A stretch of 64,000 nucleotides of DNA, taken from positions 1 to 64,000 of the forward strand of contig CAZAMP010000002.1 of NCBI GenBank assembly GCA_964486455.1, read 5' to 3'. Position numbers and translations under genes: made by a program. Source of the DNA: CAZAMP01 sp964486455. Its GTDB lineage: Bacteria; Eisenbacteria; RBG-16-71-46; CAZAMP01. Under the pieces are notes generated by a model. That model saw only the letters and a program-made list of their open reading frames with translations, had not been told where the DNA came from and did not search any database. Shown in pieces: positions 26,968-36,216 of the stretch (position 1 is the first letter of the stretch; every line of letters starts with the position of its first letter).

Positions 26968-27831
26968 CTAGGCGGCCGTATCGAATGACTCTGCCTGCAC
27001 CGTTCCTTTCATCGGCTCCGATGCATTCAGCTCGTCGTAGATGGCCAGGAACTTCTCGTATGCCCTACCGTTTCCCGATGGTTCCGACAGTATCGGAAGC
27101 GCGCGCGCCACGTCGAACGCGTCCGTCAACGCATCGAATGCGCTTGCGAACGTGCTCTGCAGTCCGCTGATGATTGCGTCAAACCGTGATCCACTGCCAG
27201 ACTCCGAAATGCGCTCGGGGAGGGGGCGGGTGCTCGTCCCATCGGAGGTCTCTGTGGGCTGAGTTTCTCGCAGGATCTCTTGAAGTGACGAGTGCAGCGT
27301 ATCGAACGCGGATCTCACACCGTCGAAGAACGCCTCAGCACGGATCTCATCGCCGTACACGTGAGTGTCGCCGGCATCAGCGATGGCTGCATCAAACGTC
27401 GCCTGGTGCTCGCCGATCGCCGCCTTTGCTTCTTCCGATAGACCATCTTGCGAGAGCAACGCCTCGATCTCGGAATCGACACCGGCCACCAACGTGGCGA
27501 GATTCTCTTCGGTCGATTGACGGACGGACGCCTCAGCTGTCTCCGCAAGCTCATCGTGGAACACAATCCTGAGCCGAACGTCGGCAACGCCGTTGAAGTG
27601 ACCCTCCTGCAGGTGGCGTAACACGCCCCGGGGGGATCTCTCATCGCCGTCGGCATGTTGGGGACGGGTTGGGACTTCCTCACCGTGCGGCGACCGGGTG
27701 ACCCTTGCGCCCCGAGGGAGGTGTCGGGTACCCCGTCGCATGGCGGCCGAATCAGCGGGTGAGGCTGGTGGCTGCGCAAGGCGTGGAGGTGGGACTCGCG
27801 GACCGTGCTGCGGGCTTCCGCTGATTTCCAT
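26968..27831 (-). CDS. Protein of unknown function, start uncertain
   Basis: The frame is open for 287 codons, but only the part after residue ~60 looks like a real protein: G-V-L-R-H-L-Q-E-G-H-F-N-G-V-A-D-V-R-L-R-I-V-F-H-D-E-L, then helix-rich acidic sequence to the TAG at 26968. The first ~60 residues are Pro/Arg-rich and may be untranslated; a GTG at 27624 (V-L-R-H-L) is a candidate start but has no clear ribosome site. No signal peptide, membrane segment or catalytic motif was seen. I do not recognise the family. It may be a fragment or a small cytoplasmic regulator. It is divergent from the GWxTD gene. Confidence 0.5.
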   Translation of the reverse strand: MEISGSPQHGPRVPPPRLAQPPASPADSAAMRRGTRHLPRGARVTRSPHGEEVPTRPQHADGDERSPRGVLRHLQEGHFNGVADVRLRIVFHDELAETAEASVRQSTEENLATLVAGVDSEIEALLSQDGLSEEAKAAIGEHQATFDAAIADAGDTHVYGDEIRAEAFFDGVRSAFDTLHSSLQEILRETQPTETSDGTSTRPLPERISESGSGSRFDAIISGLQSTFASAFDALTDAFDVARALPILSEPSGNGRAYEKFLAIYDELNASEPMKGTVQAESFDTAA

Positions 27832-28082
27832 CGGGTGCTCCAGGCTCCAGAGGAGTATTCGTCAGGGGCTTCGTCTTGGTTATCGACCGGGAGCCGTCGA
27901 GACTTGAATATGGTGTTGTGTTCCGCCGCGCCGAGGGGCGGGTCGGGCCGTCGGCCGCGTGATTCGGAGCAGCCGGTCGCGACCGCGAAGGGGGGCTCAC
28001 GACTTATGGTCTTTACCTCGGCAGGTCTGCCGGGGACAATAATGTAAAGCTCATGAACGTCGTTCGCGCCCGTGGAGATCGC

Positions 28083-30038
28083 ATGCTCCGATCGCTCCTG
28101 CCGATGCGCCGCGTATCGGCCGCCGCTTTGATCGTCTTCGTCCTCGCCTGCGGGCTTGCCGTCTGTGCGTGCAGCCCACGCAAAACGATGGAATTGGGAT
28201 CCGAACCGCTCACGAACGCGGGCATCCAGGCGTACTACGAAGGCGACATGGAACGCTCCGAGCGTTACCTGCGCGGGGCCATCGCCCACAGCCGTGACGA
28301 TTCTCTTGCCCGCTTCTATCTCGCCAAAGCCTACCTCGCGCGCGGGACTCCGGGCGGCCGGATGGCCGCCGAGGAGACGCTCAGCGATCTCGTTGCCGTG
28401 GCGTCGTCGGAGCCCGTCTACCTCGAGAGATTGGCCCGGCTCAGGCTCAGACAGGGATATCGCTCGAACGCCCGGCGCATTTTGGACCGGCTGCTCGAGC
28501 TCCGGCCGGAGAACGCCGGCGCGCTCTATCAGCTCGGACGGTTGGCGGAGGGAGATTGGTGGCGATTCGTCCACGCTCCGCTTCGCGGACAGGCAGTGGA
28601 TTTCTACACGCGGGCCCTTGCGATCGACTCGGTCCATGTCCCATCCCTCGTTCGGCTGGCGGTGTTGGCGATCGAGGCGGATTCGCTCGACGTTGCCGCC
28701 CCCGTTGTTGAGCGGCTCATGCTGACAAGCCCGACCGACGAGCGCGCGCGACTGCTTCTCGGTGTGATACGGGAGCAGCATGGCGACTTCAGGGCTGCGG
28801 AGGACGTGTTCGCCGCGGTCGTGGACGAGATGCCGACCTACCGGCGGCGCGCGTACTCGTCGCCGACGTTTCTCGAACCGGACACCCTCGTGGGGATCTG
28901 GGATCTGGATGCTGACGAGGAAGAAGAGGTCTTGCCCGCGGAGGACGCGACGTTTTGGGTCCGTCACGATCCGAGCCCGGCGACGCCGGCTAACGAGCGA
29001 TTTGCCGTCCACGCGTCGCGAATGGCGATGGCGGACTTCCTGTACGGCGATTCCCGGAAGGGTGTCTACGGGTGGGAGACCGCGCCGGGTGAGTTCTACG
29101 TGCGGTTCGGCCGACCCATTCGCCGGGAGTTTCGCATCATGACCTGGCTGCACACCTTCAGCATCGGCGGGAACCCGGTCGATATCCGCTTCATCGACTA
29201 CGCGCAGAACGGCACCTTCATGCTTCCCATCGGCTACAAGGAGATGGGGAAGGACATGCTCCTCGTGCAGACGGGGCCCGAAAGCACTCCACTGGCGGAG
29301 AATGGGGTGGAACCGCCGCCGCTTCGGCACATCGTCACATGGTTCCGCGCGGCGGGCGGAGAGCCGAGGCTCGAGGTCGCGATCGCGGCGCCTTCGGCGT
29401 ACTGGAGCAGCGAGACCTCGGTCAGCGATTCCGCTTGGCAGGAGGTATACCACGGGGCGGAGATCTTGGAGCCGTGGCCGATCCCGTCCGGAATCGACGG
29501 AGAGGATGATGCCGTCCTCTTGACGCAGCTCTTTCCGGGTCGCGATGCCGCGCACCTTCGGCTCGCCGTCGGTGGGCGGGCGGGAAGCGTGGAAGCCGAT
29601 CTCCCCGCGCCGCTCGCGCCCGATGGGTTTGCCCTGAGTGACATCGTCCCGGGGTTTGACATGCCGGGCGGGTTCATTCCGAACCCCGGGTTCCGCTATC
29701 CGCCGGGCGAGACCCTCGGGATCCGCTTCGAGCTCTACGGCATACGACGCGACGCCACCGGAATCGGGTACGCTCGCGTCCGGCTCGCGATCATCCCGGA
29801 GGAGTCACGCGACTCCGGGATCGCCGGCGTGGCCGACGCGTTGTTCGGCGATTCCGAGCGAGTGCCCGCCCACATCACGAGCGAGCTGCAAGAGGAGATC
29901 CCGAGCGACACCTGGAGCCGGACGTTGCGCATCGATCTCTCCGAGCTCGAGCCCGGGCGCTACCGCATCGAGCTGGACGTCCAGGATCTCCTGACGGGGA
30001 CCGAGGTCTCGCGCGAGGCATCGTTCGAAATCGGCTAG
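28083..30038 (+). CDS. GWxTD-domain TPR lipoprotein
   Basis: ATG at 28083 follows GGAG and begins a lipoprotein-type signal with Cys at 23, 28 and 30 (V-L-A-C or V-C-A-C lipobox); an earlier ATG at 28053 has no ribosome site. The 651-aa protein has TPR-like helices to ~residue 250, then a GWxTD domain: F-W-V-R-H-D-P-S-P-A-T-P-A-N-E-R-F and G-V-Y-G-W-E-T-A-P-G-E-F-Y-V-R-F-G-R-P, followed by a beta-rich C-terminal half. GWxTD proteins are widespread in FCB bacteria but have no established activity. A methyltransferase gene follows 34 bp later. Confidence 0.85.
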   Translation: MLRSLLPMRRVSAAALIVFVLACGLAVCACSPRKTMELGSEPLTNAGIQAYYEGDMERSERYLRGAIAHSRDDSLARFYLAKAYLARGTPGGRMAAEETLSDLVAVASSEPVYLERLARLRLRQGYRSNARRILDRLLELRPENAGALYQLGRLAEGDWWRFVHAPLRGQAVDFYTRALAIDSVHVPSLVRLAVLAIEADSLDVAAPVVERLMLTSPTDERARLLLGVIREQHGDFRAAEDVFAAVVDEMPTYRRRAYSSPTFLEPDTLVGIWDLDADEEEEVLPAEDATFWVRHDPSPATPANERFAVHASRMAMADFLYGDSRKGVYGWETAPGEFYVRFGRPIRREFRIMTWLHTFSIGGNPVDIRFIDYAQNGTFMLPIGYKEMGKDMLLVQTGPESTPLAENGVEPPPLRHIVTWFRAAGGEPRLEVAIAAPSAYWSSETSVSDSAWQEVYHGAEILEPWPIPSGIDGEDDAVLLTQLFPGRDAAHLRLAVGGRAGSVEADLPAPLAPDGFALSDIVPGFDMPGGFIPNPGFRYPPGETLGIRFELYGIRRDATGIGYARVRLAIIPEESRDSGIAGVADALFGDSERVPAHITSELQEEIPSDTWSRTLRIDLSELEPGRYRIELDVQDLLTGTEVSREASFEIG

Positions 30039-30072
30039 GCACTTCAGGACCGGCAGACGTCGAGGTGAGCGG

Positions 30073-30825
30073 TTGGCCACGAAACGAACGAACTCCACGG
30101 CAGACAACCTCGGGAGATCCGGGACCGCGGACGGCTATGAAACACTCTTACCCATTGCGATGCCCGGCATCCACGAGAGATTCGTCAGATGGCTCGTCCC
30201 CCGGCTCGGGTCAGATGTAACGATTCTCGATGTCGGCGCCGGCCGCGGGGCGATGTGTCAATCGCTTCACCGTCTCGGCTTCGACGTTGCCGCGTGCGAC
30301 AGAGACGCCGAGAACTTTGCGTATCCGCCCGTCGAATTCAGAGCCGCGGACATCACCGATCGTCTCCCGTGGCCGGACGAGAGCTTCGATGTCTGTATGG
30401 CGTTGGAAGTGACCGAGCACATCCACGACCACGGCCGCTTCTTCCGCGAGTGCGCACGCGTACTGAAGCCGGGCGGTCGCTTCGTCGTGACGACCCCGAA
30501 CATCCTGTCGCTCAAGTCGCGATGGCGTTTCTTCGTGACGGGTTATCCGTATTCGTTTCGTCCGTTGGAGATCGATCGGGATGATGGGCTGCAGCACGTC
30601 GCCGCGTATTCGCTGGATCAGTATCGCTACGTCGCGCGGCGGGCCGGCCTCACGCTAACCGCGTGCGATGTCGACAAGCGGCAGTCGTCATCCTCGGCAC
30701 TTCTTCCGCTGTGGCCACTCCTGTGGCTCGGAAGCCGGGCCATGCGGTTGGCCTGTGATCGGCACAATCGCCTGACGTTCCTTCTGGGGCGCGTGCTCTT
30801 CATGGAGTTCACGTTGGACGGATGA
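30073..30825 (+). CDS. Class I SAM-dependent methyltransferase
   Basis: The start appears to be TTG at 30073, preceded by GAGGTGAG at good spacing. The 250-aa protein has motif I V-T-I-L-D-V-G-A-G-R-G-A, motif II acidic A-A-C-D-R-D, motif F-R-A-A-D-I-T-D-R-L-P-W-P-D-E-S-F-D-V, and L-K-P-G-G-R-F-V-V-T-T-P-N as in UbiE/COQ5-type methyltransferases. A hydrophobic stretch near the C-terminus (L-L-P-L-W-P-L-L-W-L) may touch the membrane. Substrate unknown; glycan or lipid methylation is plausible. Converges on the propeller lipoprotein. Confidence 0.88.
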   Translation: MATKRTNSTADNLGRSGTADGYETLLPIAMPGIHERFVRWLVPRLGSDVTILDVGAGRGAMCQSLHRLGFDVAACDRDAENFAYPPVEFRAADITDRLPWPDESFDVCMALEVTEHIHDHGRFFRECARVLKPGGRFVVTTPNILSLKSRWRFFVTGYPYSFRPLEIDRDDGLQHVAAYSLDQYRYVARRAGLTLTACDVDKRQSSSSALLPLWPLLWLGSRAMRLACDRHNRLTFLLGRVLFMEFTLDG

Positions 30826-30842
30826 CGTCACCGAGGTGACGT
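30825..30842. terminator. Hairpin at the end of the methyltransferase gene
   Basis: ACGTCACC and GGTGACGT form an 8-bp palindromic stem around two bases, touching the TGA stop at 30823-30825. It lies between convergent genes and could act as a bidirectional transcript end, though no T-run follows. Confidence 0.4.
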
Positions 30843-30881
30843 TCGGTGACCGTGTCGTTTGCGAAGGCGGGGGATGGATCT

Positions 30882-31946
30882 CTACTCCCCGATCCACCCG
30901 GCGATCCCATTCACCTCCACGCTGCCGATCTCCGAAAACGATCCGCCGACGATCAGCGTGTCCTGCCGCACGGCCATCGCGCGGACGTAGTGATCGAGGT
31001 CATCCGCGAGGATCTCCCATGAGACGCCGTCCCACCGAACGACGCGGAAGTCGGTTGTCCCGAAACCGCCGCCGGCGATGAGGTCGCCGTCATGGAGCGT
31101 CATCGTGTTCACGAACCCGAGGGCGCCTCCGCCGAGTGACAGCCACTCGGAGCCGTTCCACGCGGCGAGCCCGTTCACGATGCTGTCGCCGGCCTGATTG
31201 AAGAGACCGCCCGCGACGAGCGCTCCGTCGTGGACGATGAGCGAAAGGACCTCGGCGTTCATACCTCGCCCGAGGGGATTCCAGGTCGCTCCGTTCCAGA
31301 AGGCGATGCGATGCGCGGGAGCGCCGTCGATCTCGGTGAACGATCCTCCCGCGATCAAGTCGCCGTCATATGTCGTGAGCGCGATGATGGCGTCGTTCGA
31401 CCCGATGCCCGCCCCGAGCGCCGCCCACGTTACGCCGTTCCATCTCGAGATGTAGCCGGGGCCACCGGCGATCAGCTCTCCTCCGAACACGGTGAGCGTC
31501 CACACCTCTTCCGGCGTTCCGTCGCCGAGGGCCTCCCAGGACGTTCCGTCCCACCGGGCAATGTACGTGGCCGGTGTGTCGCCGGCCTGAAGAAACGCGC
31601 CGCCCGCGATGAGCGTGCCCTCGAAGAGGGTCATGGCGTAGACATCGCCGCTGATCGCGTCGAGCGGAGACCAGCCCGCTCCGTTCCAGCGCGCGATGTT
31701 GAGCGCCGCCGTGTCGCCCGCGTCCCGGAACGTACCCCCCACGATGAGGTCGCCGCCGTAGAGCGCCATGGTGTAGACGAGACCGGGGAAGCTGCCCCAC
31801 GTCACTCCCGATCCCAGGGCGGCCCACTCGGGCTTGGCGGTGGATGGGGAGGGAGACGTTGTGGACTTGTCATCGCTGCATGCCGTCAGCAGAAGAACGA
31901 TCAAGGAGAACGTGATGCAGAGGGCAGGGATCGGCCGGTTCATCAT
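30882..31946 (-). CDS. Lipoprotein with seven-bladed propeller-type repeats
   Basis: This 354-aa protein starts at tandem ATGs (31946 and 31943) after GGAGGAGAGC. A lipoprotein signal ends L-L-L-T-A-C (lipobox), then a Ser/Thr linker. The rest is about seven repeats of ~43 residues with the pattern D-L-I-A-G-G-x-F ... I-A-R-W-N-G-x-x-W-x-x-L-G-x-G, each giving a beta-propeller blade. Such Kelch-like reporter-style repeats occur in surface proteins of FCB candidate phyla; no enzymatic motif is present. Probably a surface or periplasmic binding or scaffold protein. Confidence 0.82.
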   Translation of the reverse strand: MMNRPIPALCITFSLIVLLLTACSDDKSTTSPSPSTAKPEWAALGSGVTWGSFPGLVYTMALYGGDLIVGGTFRDAGDTAALNIARWNGAGWSPLDAISGDVYAMTLFEGTLIAGGAFLQAGDTPATYIARWDGTSWEALGDGTPEEVWTLTVFGGELIAGGPGYISRWNGVTWAALGAGIGSNDAIIALTTYDGDLIAGGSFTEIDGAPAHRIAFWNGATWNPLGRGMNAEVLSLIVHDGALVAGGLFNQAGDSIVNGLAAWNGSEWLSLGGGALGFVNTMTLHDGDLIAGGGFGTTDFRVVRWDGVSWEILADDLDHYVRAMAVRQDTLIVGGSFSEIGSVEVNGIAGWIGE

Positions 31947-32232
31947 GCTCTCCTCCGTTCGATCGATGAAGACGGTGGTCTGGCGTTCGGGTCATTGTGG
32001 ATCCGGCTCATCTTTACGCGAGTTGAACGGCCACGTCCAGCGCCCGCGCCGAGATCGGCGCCGTCCCGCGCGGATGGTGCCTCGAGTGTTCGGCGATCGA
32101 TGCCAAGACCGAACGGGATTGTCTCCCCGGCAAGACAGGGAAATTGTTTTACATCAATGTGTTATGTGATGTGGGGTGAGCCGGGATGGTGTGGAACACC
32201 CGGTCGGCATGCGGAGCGCACGGAGAGTTGAA
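31947..32232. other. Intergenic region upstream of the propeller lipoprotein
   Basis: No gene is supported. It holds the ribosome site for the lipoprotein next to 31947 and an AT-richer patch (32141-32172) with a 6-bp dyad, ACATCA 32151-32156 and TGATGT 32167-32172, which may be a promoter or operator. Confidence 0.35.
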
Positions 32233-32262
32233 CGGCCGGCCCGATGAACGCCGGGTCGGCCG
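32233..32262 (-). terminator. Hairpin downstream of the sugar ABC operon
   Basis: CGGCCGGCCCG (32233-32243) pairs with CGGGTCGGCCG (32252-32262) over 11 bp with one G-U and an 8-base loop. It stands 9 bp after the isomerase stop on the minus strand. No clear T-tract follows. Confidence 0.5.
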
Positions 32263-32271
32263 GGGTCGGGG

Positions 32272-33111
32272 TCAGGCCGACATGATCCGATCCATCGCCT
32301 CGGAGGTCTTCTTCAAGAACGCGTTGGGATCCGTATCCTTGTCGGGGAATAGCTCAGCCGTGATCCAGCCGTCGTATCGGACCTCCTCGAGCGCGGCCAT
32401 CACGGACGACCAGTCGATCTCGCCTTCCCCGATGTCGCAGAAGCCGTCCACGGTGCCGACGCTTCGTTTGAAGTCCTTCACGTGCACGCGGGAGATCCGA
32501 GTTCCCAGGATGCGAATCCAGTCTTCCGGATAACCGTAGGCGAAGACGTTTCCCACGTCGAAGTAGGCGCGCACGAGAAGCGAGTGGACGTCGTCGATGA
32601 ACTGGGCGAACTCGAGTGGACTCAGAAGGAAACGGTTCCACACGTTTTCGAGGCAGAGGATGACCTTTGACGCTTCGGCCTCCTCCGCCAACGTGATCAT
32701 CGAGCGCTGCGCCGTCTTGTACGCCACTCCATAGGGGACGGGTATCTTGTCCGGCAAGAAGAAGACGTCGACCGCACCCGGAACGACCAGGTGGTGGCTC
32801 ACGTCCATGGCGACACCCAGCTTGATCTGCTGGCGGGCGATGGCAATTGCGCGTTGCCGTTCGCTCTCGTTCGGTGATGAGAGCGAGTTGGCCCAGTAGA
32901 GGCCGGTCGCGATGGCCGGGATCTCGAGGCCGGCATCTCGCACCTGAGCGGCGATCGCCTCGGCCTCTTCGGGAGACGTGTCGAGATTCAGGTCACCCGT
33001 TTCATCCAGGTTGAGCTCTAGCCCCTCGAACCCGTGCGCCGCAGCCGCCGCGATCGATTGATCCAGCGACCACTTTCCGGGCATCGCCCAACGGTTGATC
33101 GCTTTCTTCAC
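32272..33111 (-). CDS. Sugar phosphate isomerase/epimerase (xylose isomerase-like TIM barrel)
   Basis: The start is GTG at 33111 with TAGGAGGAGAG immediately upstream; the longer open frame to 33840 is antisense-like shadow within the permease. The 279-aa protein begins K-K-A-I-N-R-W-A-M-P-G-K-W and shows the AP-endonuclease-2-like metal ligands C-L-E-N-V-W (Glu), Y-F-D-V-G-N-V (Asp), H-V-K-D-F (His/Asp) and G-E-G-E-I-D-W, ending I-T-A-E-L-F-P. Such proteins epimerise or isomerise keto sugars and sugar acids. It is the last gene of the ABC operon, 8 bp after the permease, and probably processes the imported sugar. Confidence 0.88.
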   Translation of the reverse strand: MKKAINRWAMPGKWSLDQSIAAAAAHGFEGLELNLDETGDLNLDTSPEEAEAIAAQVRDAGLEIPAIATGLYWANSLSSPNESERQRAIAIARQQIKLGVAMDVSHHLVVPGAVDVFFLPDKIPVPYGVAYKTAQRSMITLAEEAEASKVILCLENVWNRFLLSPLEFAQFIDDVHSLLVRAYFDVGNVFAYGYPEDWIRILGTRISRVHVKDFKRSVGTVDGFCDIGEGEIDWSSVMAALEEVRYDGWITAELFPDKDTDPNAFLKKTSEAMDRIMSA

Positions 33112-33119
33112 CTCTCCTC

Positions 33120-34001
33120 CTATCCCTTGATCCCGCTCAGCACGAAACCGCGTGTGATGTAGCGCTGCCCGATGAGGTAGACGATGATCACCGGCACGAG
33201 TGCAACGACCGTGGCCGGCAACAGGCGCGTCCAGTCGGTCGCATACTGCCCCATGAAGTGATTCAGCATGAGCGGAAGCGTCATCTTCTCCGGCGAGCTG
33301 ATCACGATGAGCGGCCAGAGAAAGTCGTTCCACGTCGCGAGGAATGATAGCACCGCGAGCGTCGCAAGGGCAGGTTTGGCTAGCGGCAGAAAAACGTGCC
33401 GGAAGACCCCCCAGTACCCACACCCGTCGAGCACGGCGGCGTCCATGAGATCCTGCGGGATTCCCAGGAAGTATTGCCGCAAGAGAAACGTCCCGTAGGC
33501 GGACGAGATGAACGGCACGATGAGCGCCTGGTACGAATCGAGCCAGCCGAGCGTCCGGAGCACGATGAAGACGGGAATGATCGTGACCTGCGCGGGGATC
33601 ATCATCGTTGCGAGGTAGCCGAGAAACAGCCGGTCCCGAAACGGAAAGCGAAGCCGCGCGAAGGCAAACGCCGCCGCGCTCGACGTGAAGAGCTGAGCGA
33701 TCATCACGCTGAGCGTGACGAAGAGGCTGTTCAGATACGCCGCGAGCAGCGGGATCGTTGTTCCGAGGGGGCCCCGGTCGAGCCCGGTGCCCTTCCAGAT
33801 CTCGGCGTAGTTCTCCCATCGCGCGGGGCTCGGTATCCACTCGGGAGGCAGGCTATGCATCTCCCGCGGACCCTTGAGCGACGACGACAGAAGCCAGAGA
33901 AACGGCAGGATGACGACGACCGCGCCGATGAGGACGAGGAGCGTCAGGAGCACGCGCTCCGTCTTTCTCGCCAGCCGTTGCTTCATGGCGTCGCGCATCA
34001 T
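33120..34001 (-). CDS. Carbohydrate ABC transporter permease, MalG-like
   Basis: ATG at 34001 overlaps the preceding permease stop (ATGA). The 293-aa protein has six hydrophobic segments and the EAA-like loop D-A-A-V-L-D-G-C-G-Y-W-G-V-F-R-H-V-F-L-P-L-A-K-P, which contacts the ATPase. The final W-x-x-F-L-W-P-L-I and G-Q-R-Y-I-T-R-G-F-V-L-S-G-I-K-G are characteristic of the MalG/UgpE group (CUT1). It pairs with the permease at 33998-34933. No ATPase gene is in the operon. Confidence 0.94.
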   Translation of the reverse strand: MMRDAMKQRLARKTERVLLTLLVLIGAVVVILPFLWLLSSSLKGPREMHSLPPEWIPSPARWENYAEIWKGTGLDRGPLGTTIPLLAAYLNSLFVTLSVMIAQLFTSSAAAFAFARLRFPFRDRLFLGYLATMMIPAQVTIIPVFIVLRTLGWLDSYQALIVPFISSAYGTFLLRQYFLGIPQDLMDAAVLDGCGYWGVFRHVFLPLAKPALATLAVLSFLATWNDFLWPLIVISSPEKMTLPLMLNHFMGQYATDWTRLLPATVVALVPVIIVYLIGQRYITRGFVLSGIKG

Positions 34002-34933
34002 GCGGCATCCTCCGCCGTGCCGCGCGCCCGCCGGCCGGCCACGCGCCACTGGACCACCGTGGCCGCGAGCATCAGTAGAAACAGAATCCATGCGATCGCC
34101 GATGCGTAGCCCATGTCGAACCATTTGAACGCGTGATGATAGAGATAGAGAAGCACCGGCTCCGTTGCGCCCGCCGGACCGCCGCCCGTCATGAGGAACA
34201 CCGTGTCGAATGTCTGAAAGCCCCAGATGACACCGATCACCGCCAGAAAGAGATGCGTCGGCGCGAGCAACGGAAACGTGATACGCCAGAAGCGCACCCA
34301 TGCGCTCGCTCCGTCGATGCGCGCGGCCTCGTGAAGCTCCTCGGGAACCGTTTGAAGGCCGGCCAGATAGACGACGATGCTGTAGCCGAGCCCCTTCCAG
34401 AGCATGACCATCATGATCGCGGGCTTGGCCCAAACACGGCTCACGAGCCACGCGGGGCCGTCGATTCCCACCAGGCCGAGCAAGTAGTTCAGAAGCCCGT
34501 AGTCGGGATTGAAGATCCAGCGCCAGAGGATCGACACGGCCACGAGCGTGCAGACGACCGGCAAGAAGTAGAGCGTGCGAAAGAGACCCATGGCGGGCAC
34601 GCGACCGTTCAGAAGCGACGCGACCACCAGGGCGAGGATCAGGTTGATCGGTATCGTGAGCATGTAGAAGAGCGTGTTCCCGAGCGTACGCCAGAAGTCG
34701 GGATCGTTCGGCACGAGGCTGCCCGCCTCACGATGGAAACCGAGAAGGCGAACGTAGTTCTCGAGTCCGACGAACTGCGGCGGTGAGACGAGGTCCCATC
34801 GCGTCAGGCTGAGAACGAACGACGCGATGACCGGCAGGAGGATGAACGCGCTGAAGGTGATGAGTCCGGGTGATAGGAACGCGAGGGCGGCTATCGTCTC
34901 TCGTCGCGATGTTCCGTTCTTGGCCCGCGTCAC
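33998..34933 (-). CDS. Carbohydrate ABC transporter permease, MalF/UgpA-like
   Basis: This 311-aa permease is read from GTG 34933, which overlaps the stop of the binding-protein gene (GTGA). It has six transmembrane segments and the EAA loop E-A-A-R-I-D-G-A-S-A-W-V-R-F-W-R-I-T-F-P-L-L-A-P. The F-Q-T-F-D-T-V-F-L-M-T-G-G-G-P segment is typical of CUT1 permeases for oligosaccharides or glycerol phosphate. Partner of the MalG-like permease. Confidence 0.94.
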   Translation of the reverse strand: MTRAKNGTSRRETIAALAFLSPGLITFSAFILLPVIASFVLSLTRWDLVSPPQFVGLENYVRLLGFHREAGSLVPNDPDFWRTLGNTLFYMLTIPINLILALVVASLLNGRVPAMGLFRTLYFLPVVCTLVAVSILWRWIFNPDYGLLNYLLGLVGIDGPAWLVSRVWAKPAIMMVMLWKGLGYSIVVYLAGLQTVPEELHEAARIDGASAWVRFWRITFPLLAPTHLFLAVIGVIWGFQTFDTVFLMTGGGPAGATEPVLLYLYHHAFKWFDMGYASAIAWILFLLMLAATVVQWRVAGRRARGTAEDAA

Positions 34934-36216
34934 GGCCGGCCCGCGGCCTCGGCGAGAACTGCGTCCACCTTCGGCGCGACCTCGCTCATCGCCTCGCGAG
35001 GGGTCATCTCACCCAGCCAGACGCGGTCGAGGGCCTTCGAGACAAGCTCTCCCCATCGCGCCGCGGCCGGTGTGAAGGGAAGCGTGCGCGACCATGTCAG
35101 GCTCTCGAGGAAGACGCCGCGGTCGACGCCCGGTCGCCCCGCGTTCAGAAAATCGGGCGACTCGGCGACACGGCGGAGCGCGGGGATCGATGTTCCGCTC
35201 TTTGCGAGAAGCCGTTGCGCTTCATCACCGGATAGAAACGTTGTGAGCGCCCATGCGGCCCGTGCGTGGCGTGTTGACGATGAGATGCCGTTTGCCACGC
35301 CGTTCGCGATCGCCGCCCGGGTCTTTCCGTGGGGAAGGGGGGCGAGGCCGTAGCGGAAGTCCGGTGTCTCGTCCAGTCGGCGCAGCGTCCACGAGCCGGA
35401 CGTGATCATCGCGATCCGGCCGTTCCGAAACGGTTGCCCGGAAAGTGACTCCATATCGATCGGGGATGGAGAGACCTTGTCCTCGTGGATGAGCGTCGCG
35501 AGAAACTCGAGCGCTCCGATCGCCTCCTCATCCGCGAGGTGGCAGTGTCGTCGTTCGGCGTCGAGGATGTTGCCGCCGGCCTGGTAGACATAGTTCCCCC
35601 AGGAGACTTCCATGTCGTTCGAGACTTGGAGCCCCCACTGGTCGACTCGCCCATCGCCGTCGAGGTCTCGTGTGAGCGTGCGCGCGGCGTTCTGGAGATT
35701 GCTCCAGTCCCACGTCCAATCCGGATAGTCGACCCCGGCGGCGTCGAAGAGGTCCGGGTTGTAGAAGAGGGCGATGGTGTTGAAGTCGCGCGGCAACCCG
35801 TAGAGCTTTCCGTCGTGGGTGAAGAGGTCGACCGGGGGAGCATAGAATGCGTCCAGGTTCACGAGCGAGTCGGCATCGACGAACGGCGTGAGGTCGGTGA
35901 GAAGCCCGCGTTCCCGAAGGTCGTGAAACCAGAGCCCGCTCAATGCGAACACGTCCGGTGCTTCGCGGCCGGCGATGAGCGTCTGCAGCTTCGTGTGGTA
36001 TTGCCCCCAAGACGTGTACTCGAGCTTCACGCGAATCGTCGGGTTCATCAGCTCGAAGGCGGCAAGGGCTTCCCGGGTCGCGTCCAGCTCGGACGGATCC
36101 GCCCAGCGCATGTAGCGAAGGGTGATCCTGCCTCCGTCCGGCTCGCCGTCGCCGCCGCAGCCGGCGAGAAGGGGGAGCGCGGCCAGGAGCATCAGCGCTG
36201 TGAGCAAACGCGTCAT
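34930..36216 (-). CDS. Sugar-binding lipoprotein of the ABC transporter
   Basis: ATG at 36216 overlaps the amidohydrolase stop (ATGA). The 428-aa protein has a lipobox L-L-A-G-C (Cys 19) and the extracellular solute-binding family 1 pattern: R-Y-M-R-W-A-D-P, M-N-P-T-I-R-V-K-L-E-Y-T-S-W, A-P-D-V-F-A-L-S-G-L-W, and Y-G-L-P-R-D-F-N-T-I-A-L-F-Y-N-P-D-L-F. It delivers a sugar to the two permeases encoded immediately downstream. The ligand cannot be read from sequence; the operon enzymes suggest an unusual glycoside or sugar acid. Confidence 0.94.
   Translation of the reverse strand: MTRLLTALMLLAALPLLAGCGGDGEPDGGRITLRYMRWADPSELDATREALAAFELMNPTIRVKLEYTSWGQYHTKLQTLIAGREAPDVFALSGLWFHDLRERGLLTDLTPFVDADSLVNLDAFYAPPVDLFTHDGKLYGLPRDFNTIALFYNPDLFDAAGVDYPDWTWDWSNLQNAARTLTRDLDGDGRVDQWGLQVSNDMEVSWGNYVYQAGGNILDAERRHCHLADEEAIGALEFLATLIHEDKVSPSPIDMESLSGQPFRNGRIAMITSGSWTLRRLDETPDFRYGLAPLPHGKTRAAIANGVANGISSSTRHARAAWALTTFLSGDEAQRLLAKSGTSIPALRRVAESPDFLNAGRPGVDRGVFLESLTWSRTLPFTPAAARWGELVSKALDRVWLGEMTPREAMSEVAPKVDAVLAEAAGRP

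Noticed and set aside
27315..29555. Minus-strand frame of 746 codons across the GWxTD gene
   Set aside because: Runs antisense to a gene with signal peptide and conserved domain; composition is shadow-like.
33112..33840. Upstream extension of the isomerase frame
   Set aside because: It lies inside the MalG-like permease in another frame; the GTG at 33111 with GGAGGAGAG is a far better start.
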